Shown here piece after piece: positions 52,066 through 61,506 of a stretch of 64,000 bases of DNA. Below the pieces are notes generated by a model, which saw nothing but the letters and a program-made list of their open reading frames with translations, did not search any database and was not told the origin of the DNA. The position numbers and the translations under genes were made by a program. Where the stretch lies: contig CAWBCW010000021.1 in the NCBI GenBank assembly GCA_963787345.1, positions 62,001 through 126,000 of the forward strand, written 5' to 3'. Each line of letters begins with the position of its first letter. Position 1 is the stretch's first letter. The stretch is from Bacillus_BD sp963787345 (GTDB lineage Bacteria > Bacillota > Bacilli > Bacillales > Cytobacillaceae).

Positions 52066-52890
52066 ATGAGTGCGATTAAAAATGAAAACATCGAGCAAGT
52101 GGCACTTCAGCGATTAAAGAATCCTCGTATTGGAGTTTTAAAGAAATTAATAAAAAGCGGTGTGCTTGCCTGGGTGCTTGTTCTAACCGTTTGGAGTATC
52201 GCAGCAAGTTTCTCCAATCCTCAATTCTTGCCAGGTCCGTTAGCGGTCTGGCAAGGAGCGGTCGATCTTAGTCAAGATGGATCTCTCGTCTTATATATGT
52301 GGGTCAGTTTTTTGAGGGTTATTTCTGGGTGGATTCTAGGAAATCTTGTAGCTATTCCAATCGGCTTATTGATTGGTCGTATACCTGTACTCAGAGCATT
52401 ATTTGATCCGGTTATTAACTTTGTTCGTTTTATTCCACCTCTTGCATTTATCACGTTATTTATGCTTTGGTTTGGTATTGGCGAACAATCAAAAGTTTTC
52501 CTTATTATGTATGCAACTTTCTTTATTGTCACGATTAATACCATTACGGGTGTGGAGGCCGTTGAAGAAGATAAAGTTCGATCGGCAAGAAGCATGGGTG
52601 CGTCTGAATGGCAAGTGATGATCCATGTCATTATTCCGGCATCTCTTCCTTATATTTTCACTGGTGCCAAGCTCGCAATGGGATCTTCCTTCATGGCGAT
52701 TGTCGGGGCAGAAATGGTCGCTGCGAATGAAGGGATTGGCTACATGATATGGAATGCTCGGTTATATTTTAAAACAGACTGGATTTTCGTTGGTCTCGTT
52801 GTTCTAGGATTAATGGGCTTTTTCATGGATCGGGTATTCCATCAATTTGGAAGAGTAGTGTTAAAAAGATATAACGTGGTCAAGAAATAA
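52066..52890 (+). CDS. SsuC/TauC-type ABC permease
   Basis: 274 residues with about six membrane helices. The coupling loop is VRSARSMGASEWQVMIHVIIPASLP, with core ARSMGASEW. The pattern FRFIPPLAFITLFMLWFGIGEQSK (core LWFGIGEQSK) is typical of nitrate/sulfonate/taurine permeases. It lies 15 nt after the ATPase gene with an AAAGGAG site. It completes the importer begun by the lipoprotein gene. Confidence 0.87.
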   Translation: MSAIKNENIEQVALQRLKNPRIGVLKKLIKSGVLAWVLVLTVWSIAASFSNPQFLPGPLAVWQGAVDLSQDGSLVLYMWVSFLRVISGWILGNLVAIPIGLLIGRIPVLRALFDPVINFVRFIPPLAFITLFMLWFGIGEQSKVFLIMYATFFIVTINTITGVEAVEEDKVRSARSMGASEWQVMIHVIIPASLPYIFTGAKLAMGSSFMAIVGAEMVAANEGIGYMIWNARLYFKTDWIFVGLVVLGLMGFFMDRVFHQFGRVVLKRYNVVKK

Positions 52891-52944
52891 AGGGTCAGAC
52901 TGCTAGGAGGACGGTTCTTAGAGAACCTGCTCCTGTGTTTCTAG
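52891..52944. repeat. Intergenic hairpin, possible family member R6
   Basis: Begins AGGGTCAGAC like the family but then forms AGGAG..GGTTCT / AGAACC..CTCCT. It lies between convergent genes and is probably a terminator. Confidence 0.55.
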
Positions 52945-52951
52945 AGCGAGC

Positions 52952-53818
52952 TTAGAATGTATCAATCAATTTCAAAAAGTTTTTTCCTAATATGTATTCC
53001 TTTTGATGAACAGGAATTTGAAGTGAATCGATCCAACTTTTCTTTTCTCCATAATCATACTCATTAAATTGTTTCATTCCATAGGGCCCATCACAGCCAT
53101 AAAGAACTTTTTGATAGCCTAAGACATTCACGGCTTCTTTAATAATTGATGGGGTCAGATAATCACTTGAGGTGTCAACAAATACATTTGGTTGATCTTT
53201 TGCATAGTTCCATAGTTTTTTCCAAAAAGGAAGCCCGGCGTGAGCATAAATGACCTTAAGTTTAGGGTATTGCTCCGGCAAATATTTATAGCAATCTCTT
53301 TCAGATGATAGATGAATCATCATTGGAACTCCTTTTGCTTCACACAGAGCCGCAACAGGATCAAGTGCTGTAATAGAATATTGATGCATAAATGGATGAG
53401 CTTTGACCCCAATAAAACCAGGCTGTTCTAGATAGTATTCGGCTTCTTCTACAGATTTAGGAATGTTAGGGTTAACGGCTGCCCATCCTAGAAACCGATC
53501 TGGAAATCGATTGATTGCCCCAACTACGAGGTCATTGTTTGGCTTCGCATAGATTTTGTATGACTGTCCATAAAGGTTGAAAAACCCATCACGAACCAGT
53601 CCATCATAAATAGGAAAACCAATAGGAGGGACATGTAAAATAAGGAAACGAAATAAGTTTTGTACATGATGCTGAATGGTGCTATTGCCTTCAAACATTG
53701 TTACGTTCATTGGAGCAATCAAGGCCGTTTTCGTTACATGATTTTCATCCATTCCTTCTATCATTTTCTCAAGTGTTAACATCGTTTCATCTATGTGAAA
53801 ATGGCAATCAACGACCAT
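52952..53818 (-). CDS. Amidohydrolase-related protein (PF04909 type)
   Basis: 288 residues from ATG 53818, which has GAGGAGAG 6-8 nt upstream; the open frame is longer by 14 codons. The TIM-barrel metal motifs are DCHFHID at the start, VKAHPF, VIYAHAGLPFW and the Asp in YGCDGPYG. Members hydrolyse or decarboxylate small carboxylic and aromatic substrates. It is convergent with the sulfonate transporter operon, so any functional link is by proximity only. The same superfamily recurs at 60553. Confidence 0.75.
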   Translation of the reverse strand: MVVDCHFHIDETMLTLEKMIEGMDENHVTKTALIAPMNVTMFEGNSTIQHHVQNLFRFLILHVPPIGFPIYDGLVRDGFFNLYGQSYKIYAKPNNDLVVGAINRFPDRFLGWAAVNPNIPKSVEEAEYYLEQPGFIGVKAHPFMHQYSITALDPVAALCEAKGVPMMIHLSSERDCYKYLPEQYPKLKVIYAHAGLPFWKKLWNYAKDQPNVFVDTSSDYLTPSIIKEAVNVLGYQKVLYGCDGPYGMKQFNEYDYGEKKSWIDSLQIPVHQKEYILGKNFLKLIDTF

Positions 53819-54101
53819 ACTCATCTCTCCTCTAAATGACCTTATCAATCTCTCGATCATCAGCTTAATGTACTAAGTAGTAAGTACTATAAAACTATAT
53901 TAATTATAATTTTATTATATGAAGATTTAACAGGAGTGAAAACTGGATTTTTTGTATGCCTTGAAGAACGATAACAAAATAAAGGATGAGTGATTTGCCT
54001 TTATTTAATCGGGCATTGTTGAGTTATTCAATAGAGGCATGTAAATGTCTAAATCAGGGAATAACTACTTTGAGAATCTTGAATGTTTGAAGAGGGATAC
54101 G

Positions 54102-54716
54102 ATGAATCGAAAACAAAAAAATATAAGGACTAAACATATTATTTTGATATTAAGTGTTATATTGTTCAGTTATAATTCTTGGCGTGACCTTTCTAAATAT
54201 TACAAAAGTCTTATATATATAAGTTCATTTAATACTCTTTATTATTTATTGTGTAGAAGACATCTCGTTTGGGAATTTACACCAATCGGTATTAGCTGGA
54301 GAATCATTAGATTTGTACATATAGTAGTAATAAGCCCATTATTAGTGCTTACATTCTTATCCAAATTTCCAAATTCACTTTTTAAGCAGGTCATTTATAT
54401 TGTTAAATGGGTGTTAACTGCTTCTGTCGTTGAATATTATGCAAACAAACATAAGTTAATCATGTATAAACACGGCTGGAATACTTTTTGGACGGGTTTA
54501 ATCTATGCAAAGATGTTTTTATATGGTTATTTATTTATTAAAAAGCCATTACATACGTTATTACTTTCTTTTTGCTCCACCATATTCTTTGTGCAAAAAT
54601 TTAAAGTACCAATGAGACAGAAACATGTTTCGAGTAAATTTGAGCGGTTTGTTGATATGTACTATCATACAAATTTAGAGGATATCCTTTATTTTATAAA
54701 AAAACGGGTTACCTAG
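54102..54716 (+). CDS. CBO0543-family membrane protein
   Basis: 204 residues from ATG 54102 (GAGGGA 5 nt upstream; the frame is open from 54045). There are about five hydrophobic segments. Typical family spots are FNTLYYLLCRRHLVWEF, VEYYANKHKLIMYKHGWNTFW and the final DMYYHTNLEDILYF. The family occurs in many Bacillaceae with unknown function. It is noticeably AT-rich and basic. Confidence 0.7.
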   Translation: MNRKQKNIRTKHIILILSVILFSYNSWRDLSKYYKSLIYISSFNTLYYLLCRRHLVWEFTPIGISWRIIRFVHIVVISPLLVLTFLSKFPNSLFKQVIYIVKWVLTASVVEYYANKHKLIMYKHGWNTFWTGLIYAKMFLYGYLFIKKPLHTLLLSFCSTIFFVQKFKVPMRQKHVSSKFERFVDMYYHTNLEDILYFIKKRVT

Positions 54717-54806
54717 GTACTATCCTTCTTCCCTAATTTCACCTAATAATTTTCAGCCCTACTCCTAAAACTAACAGGTGAAATGATCACTTGGAGGTAG
54801 TTATAA

Positions 54807-55679
54807 ATGAGCAGCAGTCAAAACCAAAAGAAGCCGACTTTTCCCCCTCAGCATCAAGACCGGCAACCCGGAGTTGAAACGGAAATGAATCCCCGTCCAG
54901 TTTCCGAAAGCCCTGAATACAAAGCGAGTGGAAAACTAGCTGGGAAAAAAGCTATTATAACCGGTGGAGATAGCGGAATTGGAAAAGCCGTTGCCCTTTT
55001 ATTTGCGAAAGAAGGGGCAGATGTGGCCATTGTTTACTTAAATGAACATGATGATGCGAATGAAACGAAAGGGCTGATTGAGAAGGAAGGACGCAAATGC
55101 CTGCTGTATGCGGGCGATATCGGTAATGAAGACTTTTGTAAAGAGGTTGTCGATAAAATTCAATCAACGTTCGGGGGCCTGGATATTCTTGTCAATAATG
55201 TGGCCGAGCAGCATCCGCAAAAGAGTTTGTTAGATATTACATCTTCACAGCTGGAGAAAACATTCCGGACCAATATTTTTTCATTTTTCCACATGACTAA
55301 ATTAGTATTGCCTTATTTTAAAAAAGGAGCGTCCATCATCAATACTGCTTCGATTACAGCTTACAAGGGGAACGAACAGTTGATTGACTATTCGGCAACA
55401 AAGGGGGCCGTCGTTTCCTTTACCCGTTCATTGGCATTGTCTCTCTCCACTCAAGGAATCCGAGTAAATGCCGTAGCACCGGGACCGATTTGGACACCGC
55501 TGATTCCCTCGACATTCACAGCTGACCAGGTCGCCACCTTTGGCTCAAATACACCAATGGGGAGGGCTGGACAGCCATATGAGGTAGCACCCTCTTATGT
55601 TTATCTCGCCTCTGATGATTCGGCTTATGTAAGTGGTCAGACGATTCATGTCAATGGTGGAACTGTGGTAGGAGGATAG
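54807..55679 (+). CDS. SDR-family oxidoreductase, general-stress type (YhdF/YhxC-like)
   Basis: 290 residues. A 45-residue polar N-terminal extension (PTFPPQHQDRQPGVETEMNP) is a hallmark of this SDR subgroup. The cofactor site is TGGDSGIGKA, then NNVAEQHPQ, the catalytic YSATKGA and the C-terminal GQTIHVNGG. It is an NAD(P)-dependent dehydrogenase of unknown substrate; Bacillus relatives belong to stress regulons. A GGAGG site precedes the ATG, and a hairpin repeat follows. Confidence 0.88.
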   Translation: MSSSQNQKKPTFPPQHQDRQPGVETEMNPRPVSESPEYKASGKLAGKKAIITGGDSGIGKAVALLFAKEGADVAIVYLNEHDDANETKGLIEKEGRKCLLYAGDIGNEDFCKEVVDKIQSTFGGLDILVNNVAEQHPQKSLLDITSSQLEKTFRTNIFSFFHMTKLVLPYFKKGASIINTASITAYKGNEQLIDYSATKGAVVSFTRSLALSLSTQGIRVNAVAPGPIWTPLIPSTFTADQVATFGSNTPMGRAGQPYEVAPSYVYLASDDSAYVSGQTIHVNGGTVVGG

Positions 55680-55691
55680 GAAAACAAAAGT

Positions 55692-55750
55692 AAAGGGCCA
55701 GACCCTTAGTACATTAACGCTTTAATGTACCGGAGGTCTGACCCTGTTTT
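55692..55750. repeat. Intergenic palindrome family, member R7
   Basis: GGGCCAGACC / GGTCTGACCC outer arms and GTACATTA / TAATGTAC inner arms, separated by CTTA and CGGA. It lies between convergent SDR and opuC-like genes and should terminate both. Confidence 0.82.
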
Positions 55751-55752
55751 CA

Positions 55753-56655
55753 CTATTTCTCTTCAATTAACCCTGCCTCAACAAGAAATTCTTGTGCAAC
55801 AACTTCAACCATCATGCCGTCGTTGTCGACTTTTCCATTCATAATCTGCATGGCTTCCTCATCAATCTTACCTTCTAGAAGACCTAGTACTTCTTCAAGT
55901 TCAGGATATTCATTAAGTGTTTCTTGTCGAACGAGGGGAAGTGCATGGTACGGTGGGAAATAAGACTTATCGTCTTCTAACACACGTAAATCATATATTT
56001 GAAGCTGTCCGTCTGTTGTGTATGAGTTAATGACATCCACTTCATCCGCATTAATAGAGCGGTACATCATTCCATGGTCCATGCCTTTAACGTCTTTGAA
56101 TTCAAGGTCGTATTCTTTCTGAAAGCCAGGCAATCCATCTGGTCTATCAATGAACTCAAATACTGCACCTAAGGTAAAGTCCTGGGAATACTCGGCGAAA
56201 TCGCTAAATGTTTCAACGCCAAGTTCTTCCGCTTTCGCTTCATCAAGTGCAAGTGTATACGTATTGTTAAAGCCAAAAGTGTTCAATGCGACAATGCCAT
56301 CGGTTTCAACAAGTCGTTTTGTTGCTTCTAATGTTTCATCTGCTGTTCCTGGTTCTTCATGGTAATAAGTTACGACAATGGTTCCTGTATAATCGGGAAT
56401 TACATCGAGATGGTCATTTGTCATTGCGTTCCAGACGACGTTTGAACCACCGAGATTTTCTTTATAAAGAACTTCTATATCCATTTTATCTTCAATTAAC
56501 TGTCCCATGACATGTGACAAAATAATACTTTCCGTATTGTTTCTCGATCCGAGTCGGAGTGAATCCTTTTCGATAAAAATACATCCTGATAGCATGCTTG
56601 TGATGAGAAGTACAAACATGACTAGTGCAAATTTGTTTTTTATCTTTTTCTTCAT
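55753..56655 (-). CDS. opuCC: OpuCC-like glycine betaine/carnitine/choline-binding lipoprotein
   Basis: 300 residues. The lipobox is MLSGC. The domain of the quaternary-amine receptors follows, with LRLGSRNNTESIILSHVMGQ, NLGGSNVVWNAMTNDHLDVIPDYTGT (core DVIPDYTG), NSYTTDGQL and YFPPYHALPLVR. It delivers osmoprotectants to the membrane complex encoded just upstream. The permease gene ends 1 nt before its ATG, so they form one operon. The substrate range is not deducible from sequence alone. Confidence 0.88.
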   Translation of the reverse strand: MKKKIKNKFALVMFVLLITSMLSGCIFIEKDSLRLGSRNNTESIILSHVMGQLIEDKMDIEVLYKENLGGSNVVWNAMTNDHLDVIPDYTGTIVVTYYHEEPGTADETLEATKRLVETDGIVALNTFGFNNTYTLALDEAKAEELGVETFSDFAEYSQDFTLGAVFEFIDRPDGLPGFQKEYDLEFKDVKGMDHGMMYRSINADEVDVINSYTTDGQLQIYDLRVLEDDKSYFPPYHALPLVRQETLNEYPELEEVLGLLEGKIDEEAMQIMNGKVDNDGMMVEVVAQEFLVEAGLIEEK

Positions 56656-56656
56656 C

Positions 56657-57310
56657 TTACTTCAATCCTTTCGGAGTTGTCCAACGTTCAATGCCAGTGA
56701 AGAAAGTCTCAAGGATAATCGCAAGAAGTGTAGCTGGGATCGCTCCAAGTAAAATCAACCCATCGATACCACGTGTAATTCCTAGGAAAATAAAGTCACC
56801 TAGTCCACCTGCTCCGATAAAGGCTGCGAGCGTAGCATTTCCAACATTAATAACAGCCGCTGTACGAATACCAGCCATAATAACAGGTATCGCAAGAGGA
56901 AGTTCTACTCTAAATAAAATTTGCATATTCGTCATACCGACTCCTCTAGCTGCCTCGATAGTCGCTTGATCGACATCTTTAATGCCAGTGTAGGTATTTC
57001 GCATAATTGGAAGTAATGAATAAAGAAATAGTGCTGCAATAGCCGTGTTTACACCAATTCCAAAAATAGGGATCATAAAGCCGAGTAACGCTAAACTTGG
57101 TACCGTCTGCAGGACGCCTGTTCCACCAAGTACAATGGTCTTGAGCCAAGGTACACGTGTAACGACAATTCCAAGTGTGACTGCTAGGACAGTAGCGATA
57201 ATCATTGAGAAGAATACGAGTTGAATATGAACAAATGTAGCTTCAAGTACTGCTCCCCAACGTAATTGTGCTTGTTCAATGAGTTGTTGCCATATATTCA
57301 TATTATTCAT
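56657..57310 (-). CDS. opuCB: OpuCB-like ABC permease
   Basis: 217 residues with about five membrane helices. TVPSLALLGFMIPIFGIG, with its core VPSLALLGFM, and the coupling loop IEAARGVGMTNMQILFRVELP are characteristic. It overlaps the ATPase gene's last codons. Classical OpuC has two permeases (CB and CD); only one is seen here, so it presumably homodimerises. Confidence 0.87.
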   Translation of the reverse strand: MNNMNIWQQLIEQAQLRWGAVLEATFVHIQLVFFSMIIATVLAVTLGIVVTRVPWLKTIVLGGTGVLQTVPSLALLGFMIPIFGIGVNTAIAALFLYSLLPIMRNTYTGIKDVDQATIEAARGVGMTNMQILFRVELPLAIPVIMAGIRTAAVINVGNATLAAFIGAGGLGDFIFLGITRGIDGLILLGAIPATLLAIILETFFTGIERWTTPKGLK

Positions 57311-58440
57311 TTTGATCTTCCTCCGTTTCTATCCACTGGCTGGACAAGGCGGAGAGCAAGGAACCATTTGTAACAAGTCCGACAATTTTATGCTCTTTGT
57401 CAACAACTGGAATCATTTTAAAAGGAGTATCCTCAATGAGAACAATCGCATCTTTTGCTGTTGCTGTATCAAGTAAATAAGGCTCTGCAGGTACCATAAT
57501 TTCACTAATCGCTTTAGCGGCACCTAATTTTTTAAGTATGATCATACGCAGATACGATACCGAGCAATTTTCCGTCATCATCTTTGACAATGAGATTCGT
57601 GATTTTACGTTGACGAATAAGTGAAATTGCCCTTTCTGGGGAATGATGAGGTGGGGAAGTAACAATTTTCTCCGCCATAATTTCAGTAATTGACATAAGA
57701 TCAGGATTTTGGATAATGCGATGCTTACCAATAAACTCCTCTACAAATCCGTGAGCGGGTTCATGTAGTAATTTCTCCGGAGTGTCCAATTGAAGCAGTT
57801 TCCCATCCTTCATAATGGCAATCCGGTCACCCATTTTTAAAGCTTCATCGATGTCATGGGTTACAAAGACAATCGTCTTTTTAAGTTTTTTGTGTAATGT
57901 AATCAGTTCAGCTTGCAGTTGTTCGCGTGTAAGTGGATCGAGTGCACTGAACGGCTCGTCCATTAAAATGACATCTGGATTCGAAGCAAGTGCCCTTGCA
58001 ATTCCGACACGTTGTTGTTGCCCGCCTGAAAGTTCTTTCGGATAACGGGTCGCATGAATTTCTGGGTCCAGTCCGACCAATTCGAGTAATTCTCTTACCC
58101 GTAATTTGATATCTTTCTCATCCCAACCTTTAAGTTGGGGAACGATCCCAATATTTTTTTCGATTGTGTAATGGGGGAATAGTCCGATTTGCTGAATGAC
58201 ATAACCAATGTTCCGTCGAAGTTCAGAGACATTGTAAGATTTAATATCTTTTCCGTTTATCGTGATTGTCCCGCTTGAATGAGGATTAATCCGATTAATC
58301 ATTTTCATTGTTGTTGACTTTCCTGAACCACTTGGCCCAATTAGGACAAGTAATTCACCTTTCTGAATTTCAAGATTAAGAGATTTCACAGCTTGAAATC
58401 CACCATCGTACACTTTTGTTACATTTTCAAACTTAATCAT
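57303..58440 (-). pseudogene. opuCA: OpuCA-like ATPase with CBS domains, frameshifted
   Basis: The first frame (58440 to 57532) carries the whole ATPase: Walker A GPSGSGKST, signature LSGGQQQR, Walker B VILMDEPFSALD and VTHDIDEAL. The first CBS repeat follows, ending GIVSAYDHT-stop. The next frame resumes at KKLGAAKAISEIMVPAEPY and supplies the second CBS repeat to 57303. One extra base at about 57540 explains the break; without it the protein reads AYD-ILKKLGAAKA. The ATPase part could still be made, but without the second CBS, which in OpuA-type transporters senses ionic strength or nucleotides. Confidence 0.8.
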
Positions 58441-58743
58441 AAGTACCTCCTGTTTTTTTGATGTCTCATCTATATCTGTACCTCATATAGATTCTCGAAA
58501 GTCACTCCTTTGTTTATGTGTGTTCACATAATATTCATATTTTGTTCGTATCTCGCTGTTTAAGGATAACATTTATATTTGAATATTCAAAGGCTATAAA
58601 CGTTGTTATTCCTCTATCTAGGCGCCGAGAAAGCCCTTACATCGACTGAAACCTTCTAATCCCTTATAAATAGTCCTGATTACTGAGGATTAGGGACGAT
58701 TGGGGGTACTAAAAAAGTAATAAATCTGCATATTGAATAGAAA

Positions 58744-58800
58744 TAAAGGGCCTGATTCCCAGTGCATGAAAAATTAAATACACCGGGTATCAGACCCCTA
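58744..58800. repeat. Intergenic palindrome family, member R8
   Basis: GGGCCTGATTCCCAGTGCAT is mirrored by ATACACCGGGTATCAGACCC, with one mismatch or bulge at regular intervals and an A-rich loop. It has no adjacent gene end, so here it is not an obvious terminator. Confidence 0.75.
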
Positions 58801-58856
58801 ATCTGAATTACATATATCGTGCTTATGTCGAAAAGTTAAGTATGACTTATATACAT

Positions 58857-58990
58857 TTAAATAACTTGGCCACCGTCTGCTTTCATTGATTCTTTGTTCG
58901 TATTTTCTTCCTCTACTATTTTATCAAAGGAACCATACTTTTCTTGAACTAATGCAAAACCAATGGCTGCTAAAAAATACAGATCAATCT
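58857..58990 (-). pseudogene. C-terminal relic of a membrane transporter
   Basis: About 42 codons read LYFLAAIGFALVQEKYGSF and end in MKADGGQVI-stop. The sequence is a last membrane helix and polar tail, without any start. Given the aromatic genes next door it might have been an aromatic-acid transporter, but the piece is too short to assign. Confidence 0.4.
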
Positions 58991-59250
58991 AATAGAAATG
59001 ATAGAAAGTTAACATTCAATAAACATCTATACTACATCTTTCTTATGTACTGATATGAATCTACTAAGGAACTTTCCTCCAACGATGTAAAGACATGTAT
59101 GCTAGATTAACTTATCTAATTTTCCCAATATAACTAAACTAAAATACTATTTGTTTCACATATAAGAAGTTAAAACTTTTATTCAGAATATTTACAATAT
59201 ATTATTTTATATAGGCTAACTAAACGATTTAGAAAAGGGGAGAGAAAATC

Positions 59251-60462
59251 ATGAAAACACAAGTAGGGATTATTGGGGCTGGACCAGCTGGACTTATTCT
59301 TGCACAACTTCTTCATTTACAAGGGATTGATTCTGTCATTTTAGAACGGAAATCACGGGATAAAATAGTAGGAACGGTAAAGGCAGGGATATTAGAGCAA
59401 ACGACTATTGATATATTAAGAGAAATTGGTGTTGGAGATCGTATGAATCATGAAGGTCATTTTCATGATGGGAATTACTTTCAATTCAATGGTGAAAGAC
59501 GCCATATTGATTTGAAAAAGTATTCTGGAGGAAAACAGGTAGTTGTGTATCCACAACATGAAGTGATTATCGATTTAGTGAATAAACGTTATGAAAATGG
59601 TAAAGACATTATCTTTGACGTAGAAGATGTTACTTTACACGATATCAATACAAACGAACCCAAAATCCGATATCGTAAAAATGGAATGGATGAAGAGATT
59701 GTATGCGATTTCATTGCAGGATGTGACGGGTATCATGGACCAAGTCGTCGTGCGATTCCTGATTCTATTAGAAAAGAACATCTGCATACGTATAAGGATG
59801 GCTGGTTAGGGATTCTATCTGATTCGGCTCCAGCAGCAGATGAGCTCGTGTATGCCAACCATGATAATGGATTTGCTTTATTAAGTACACGCACACAGAT
59901 TCTCCAACGCCACTATCTACAAGTGGATGCAAACGATGATATTGCCAATTGGTCGGATGACAGAATCTGGACAGAATTAAATGAAAGGACGAAAACCCAA
60001 GACGGCTGGCAAATACCGGATGGACCGATTAATTCAAAGGGAATCATCCAAATGCGCAGTTTCATTTGTGAAACGATGCAATATGGCCGCCTTTTCATAG
60101 CGGGTGATGCTGCCCATACCGTTCCTCCTACAGGCGCTAAAGGACTCAACTTGGCTGCTACGGATGTCAAAGTAATGGCTCGTGGCCTTACAGAATTCTA
60201 CCAAACTGGCAGCAATGATATCCTTGATCGTTATTCAGAAATCTGTCTTCGTCGTGTTTGGAAAGCAGAACGATTCTCTTCATTTATGACAAGGCTTCTT
60301 CATACAAATCCAACTTATGATTCATTTGAACGTGGTATTCAATTGGCTGATCTTGATTACTATACTTCATATGAAGCAGGATTAACGATGATTGCTGAGA
60401 ACTATGTAGGTTTGCCGATCGAATGGGGAAAAGCGGAAGGCTTACAACTAGTAAAGAACTAA
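59251..60462 (+). CDS. pobA: 4-hydroxybenzoate 3-monooxygenase
   Basis: 403 residues, close to the 394 of the Pseudomonas enzyme. It is a group A flavoprotein hydroxylase: VGIIGAGPAGLILAQLL (FAD ADP-binding), CDGYHGPSRR (the DG motif) and FIAGDAAHTVPPTGAKGLN (the GD motif). The RxxxE-type start ILERKSRD and VKAGILEQ match PobA specifically. It converts 4-hydroxybenzoate to protocatechuate using NAD(P)H and O2. GGGGAGAG precedes the ATG. The next gene lies 90 nt downstream on the same strand. Confidence 0.9.
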   Translation: MKTQVGIIGAGPAGLILAQLLHLQGIDSVILERKSRDKIVGTVKAGILEQTTIDILREIGVGDRMNHEGHFHDGNYFQFNGERRHIDLKKYSGGKQVVVYPQHEVIIDLVNKRYENGKDIIFDVEDVTLHDINTNEPKIRYRKNGMDEEIVCDFIAGCDGYHGPSRRAIPDSIRKEHLHTYKDGWLGILSDSAPAADELVYANHDNGFALLSTRTQILQRHYLQVDANDDIANWSDDRIWTELNERTKTQDGWQIPDGPINSKGIIQMRSFICETMQYGRLFIAGDAAHTVPPTGAKGLNLAATDVKVMARGLTEFYQTGSNDILDRYSEICLRRVWKAERFSSFMTRLLHTNPTYDSFERGIQLADLDYYTSYEAGLTMIAENYVGLPIEWGKAEGLQLVKN

Positions 60463-60552
60463 ACCAAATCAATCCTTATGGGAAATGTTTAGGAAGCATT
60501 TCCCCTGACAGTTAAGAGATTGAATTCGTCATAACAAGGAGTGAAGGAGTTT

Positions 60553-61506
60553 ATGCATGACTTTCATACTCATTTTATCCCAAAGGATGTAATGCATTGG
60601 CTAGAGGAAAATCAACATATAGTAAATGCTGAATGGATAAAGAAAGATACTGATAAAGAAGATTTTCTTTTTATTAATCAAAAATGGGGATTTGAATTAA
60701 AGAAAACCTTTACGGACTTTGATCTATATAGAAGGGAACAAGAAAAAGCGAATGTAACCCATTCCATGATTTCGTCTATCCCGCAGCTCTTTCTCTATGA
60801 CTTTCCAGTAGAGATTACAACAGAAATATCGAGAGTCTATAATAAATCTCTTGCGGATCTCATCAAGGTGAATCCTAATAAGCTGTCCGCCGTTGGAACG
60901 GTTCCATTGGCACATCCGGATAAAGCGGCGGAAGTTTTAAATGAAGCGATGAATATGGGGTTAAAGGGAGCCATTATCGGGCCGGGAATTGACCAACATA
61001 TGCTGTCAGACAGCTTTTTTCAAAGCTTCTTTGAAGAAGCGAACAGGTTGAAGGCGATTCTTTTTATCCATCCTTTATTATGTGAAGATCCCCGCTTAAA
61101 AAGGCGGATGATGCCTAATCTTATCGGGGTTCCTTGGGAGACAACCGTTTGTGCAACAGATATCCTATTAAGTGGAATGGTTGATCAATACCCGGATGTA
61201 AAAATTCTTTTTGCTCATGGCGGTGGATTTCTTCCTTATCAAATAGGGCGATTAGATAAAGGTTATGAACAATGGGGACTTGTTTCGTCTCAATTACAAG
61301 CTCGGCCTTCAGAATATTTAAAACGCTTTTGGTATGATACTGTTCTTTGGAATCAGGATAGTATCAATTTTCTTGTCAAAACAGTCGGCGACGATCGCGT
61401 TGTTGCAGGATCCGATTATCCATTTGACTTATGTGTATGGCCTCCAAGAGAAATCAGTGATCAAGGGGCCCGTACTTTATTAGATGTTGCTGTACAACCA
61501 AGATAG
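60553..61506 (+). CDS. ACMSD-family amidohydrolase/decarboxylase
   Basis: 317 residues from ATG 60553, immediately giving DFHTHFIP, as usual for this family; the frame also opens at GTG 60541. Metal motifs: DFHTHFIP, LFIHPL, FAHGGGFLPYQIGRLDKGY (core AHGGGFLPYQ), and the Asp in VAGSDYPFD. Members decarboxylate aminocarboxymuconate semialdehyde-type compounds. In Paenibacillus a relative acts after 2,3-cleavage of protocatechuate, so here it may follow PobA. No ring-cleavage gene is visible next to it. Confidence 0.78.
   Translation: MHDFHTHFIPKDVMHWLEENQHIVNAEWIKKDTDKEDFLFINQKWGFELKKTFTDFDLYRREQEKANVTHSMISSIPQLFLYDFPVEITTEISRVYNKSLADLIKVNPNKLSAVGTVPLAHPDKAAEVLNEAMNMGLKGAIIGPGIDQHMLSDSFFQSFFEEANRLKAILFIHPLLCEDPRLKRRMMPNLIGVPWETTVCATDILLSGMVDQYPDVKILFAHGGGFLPYQIGRLDKGYEQWGLVSSQLQARPSEYLKRFWYDTVLWNQDSINFLVKTVGDDRVVAGSDYPFDLCVWPPREISDQGARTLLDVAVQPR

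Larger units (their letters stand above)
58441..59250. other. Long intergenic region with repeat R8 and gene debris
   Basis: 810 nt between divergent operons. It holds the OpuC-like promoter area, palindrome R8 (58744-58800), and the C-terminal relic of a membrane protein (58857-58990, minus). The AT-rich pobA upstream region contains TATTAT-type boxes but no operator that I can define. Confidence 0.45.

Noticed and set aside
20314..58800. CRISPR array
   Set aside because: The recurring palindromes are tens of kilobases apart, single and intergenic, with no regular spacers and no cas genes.
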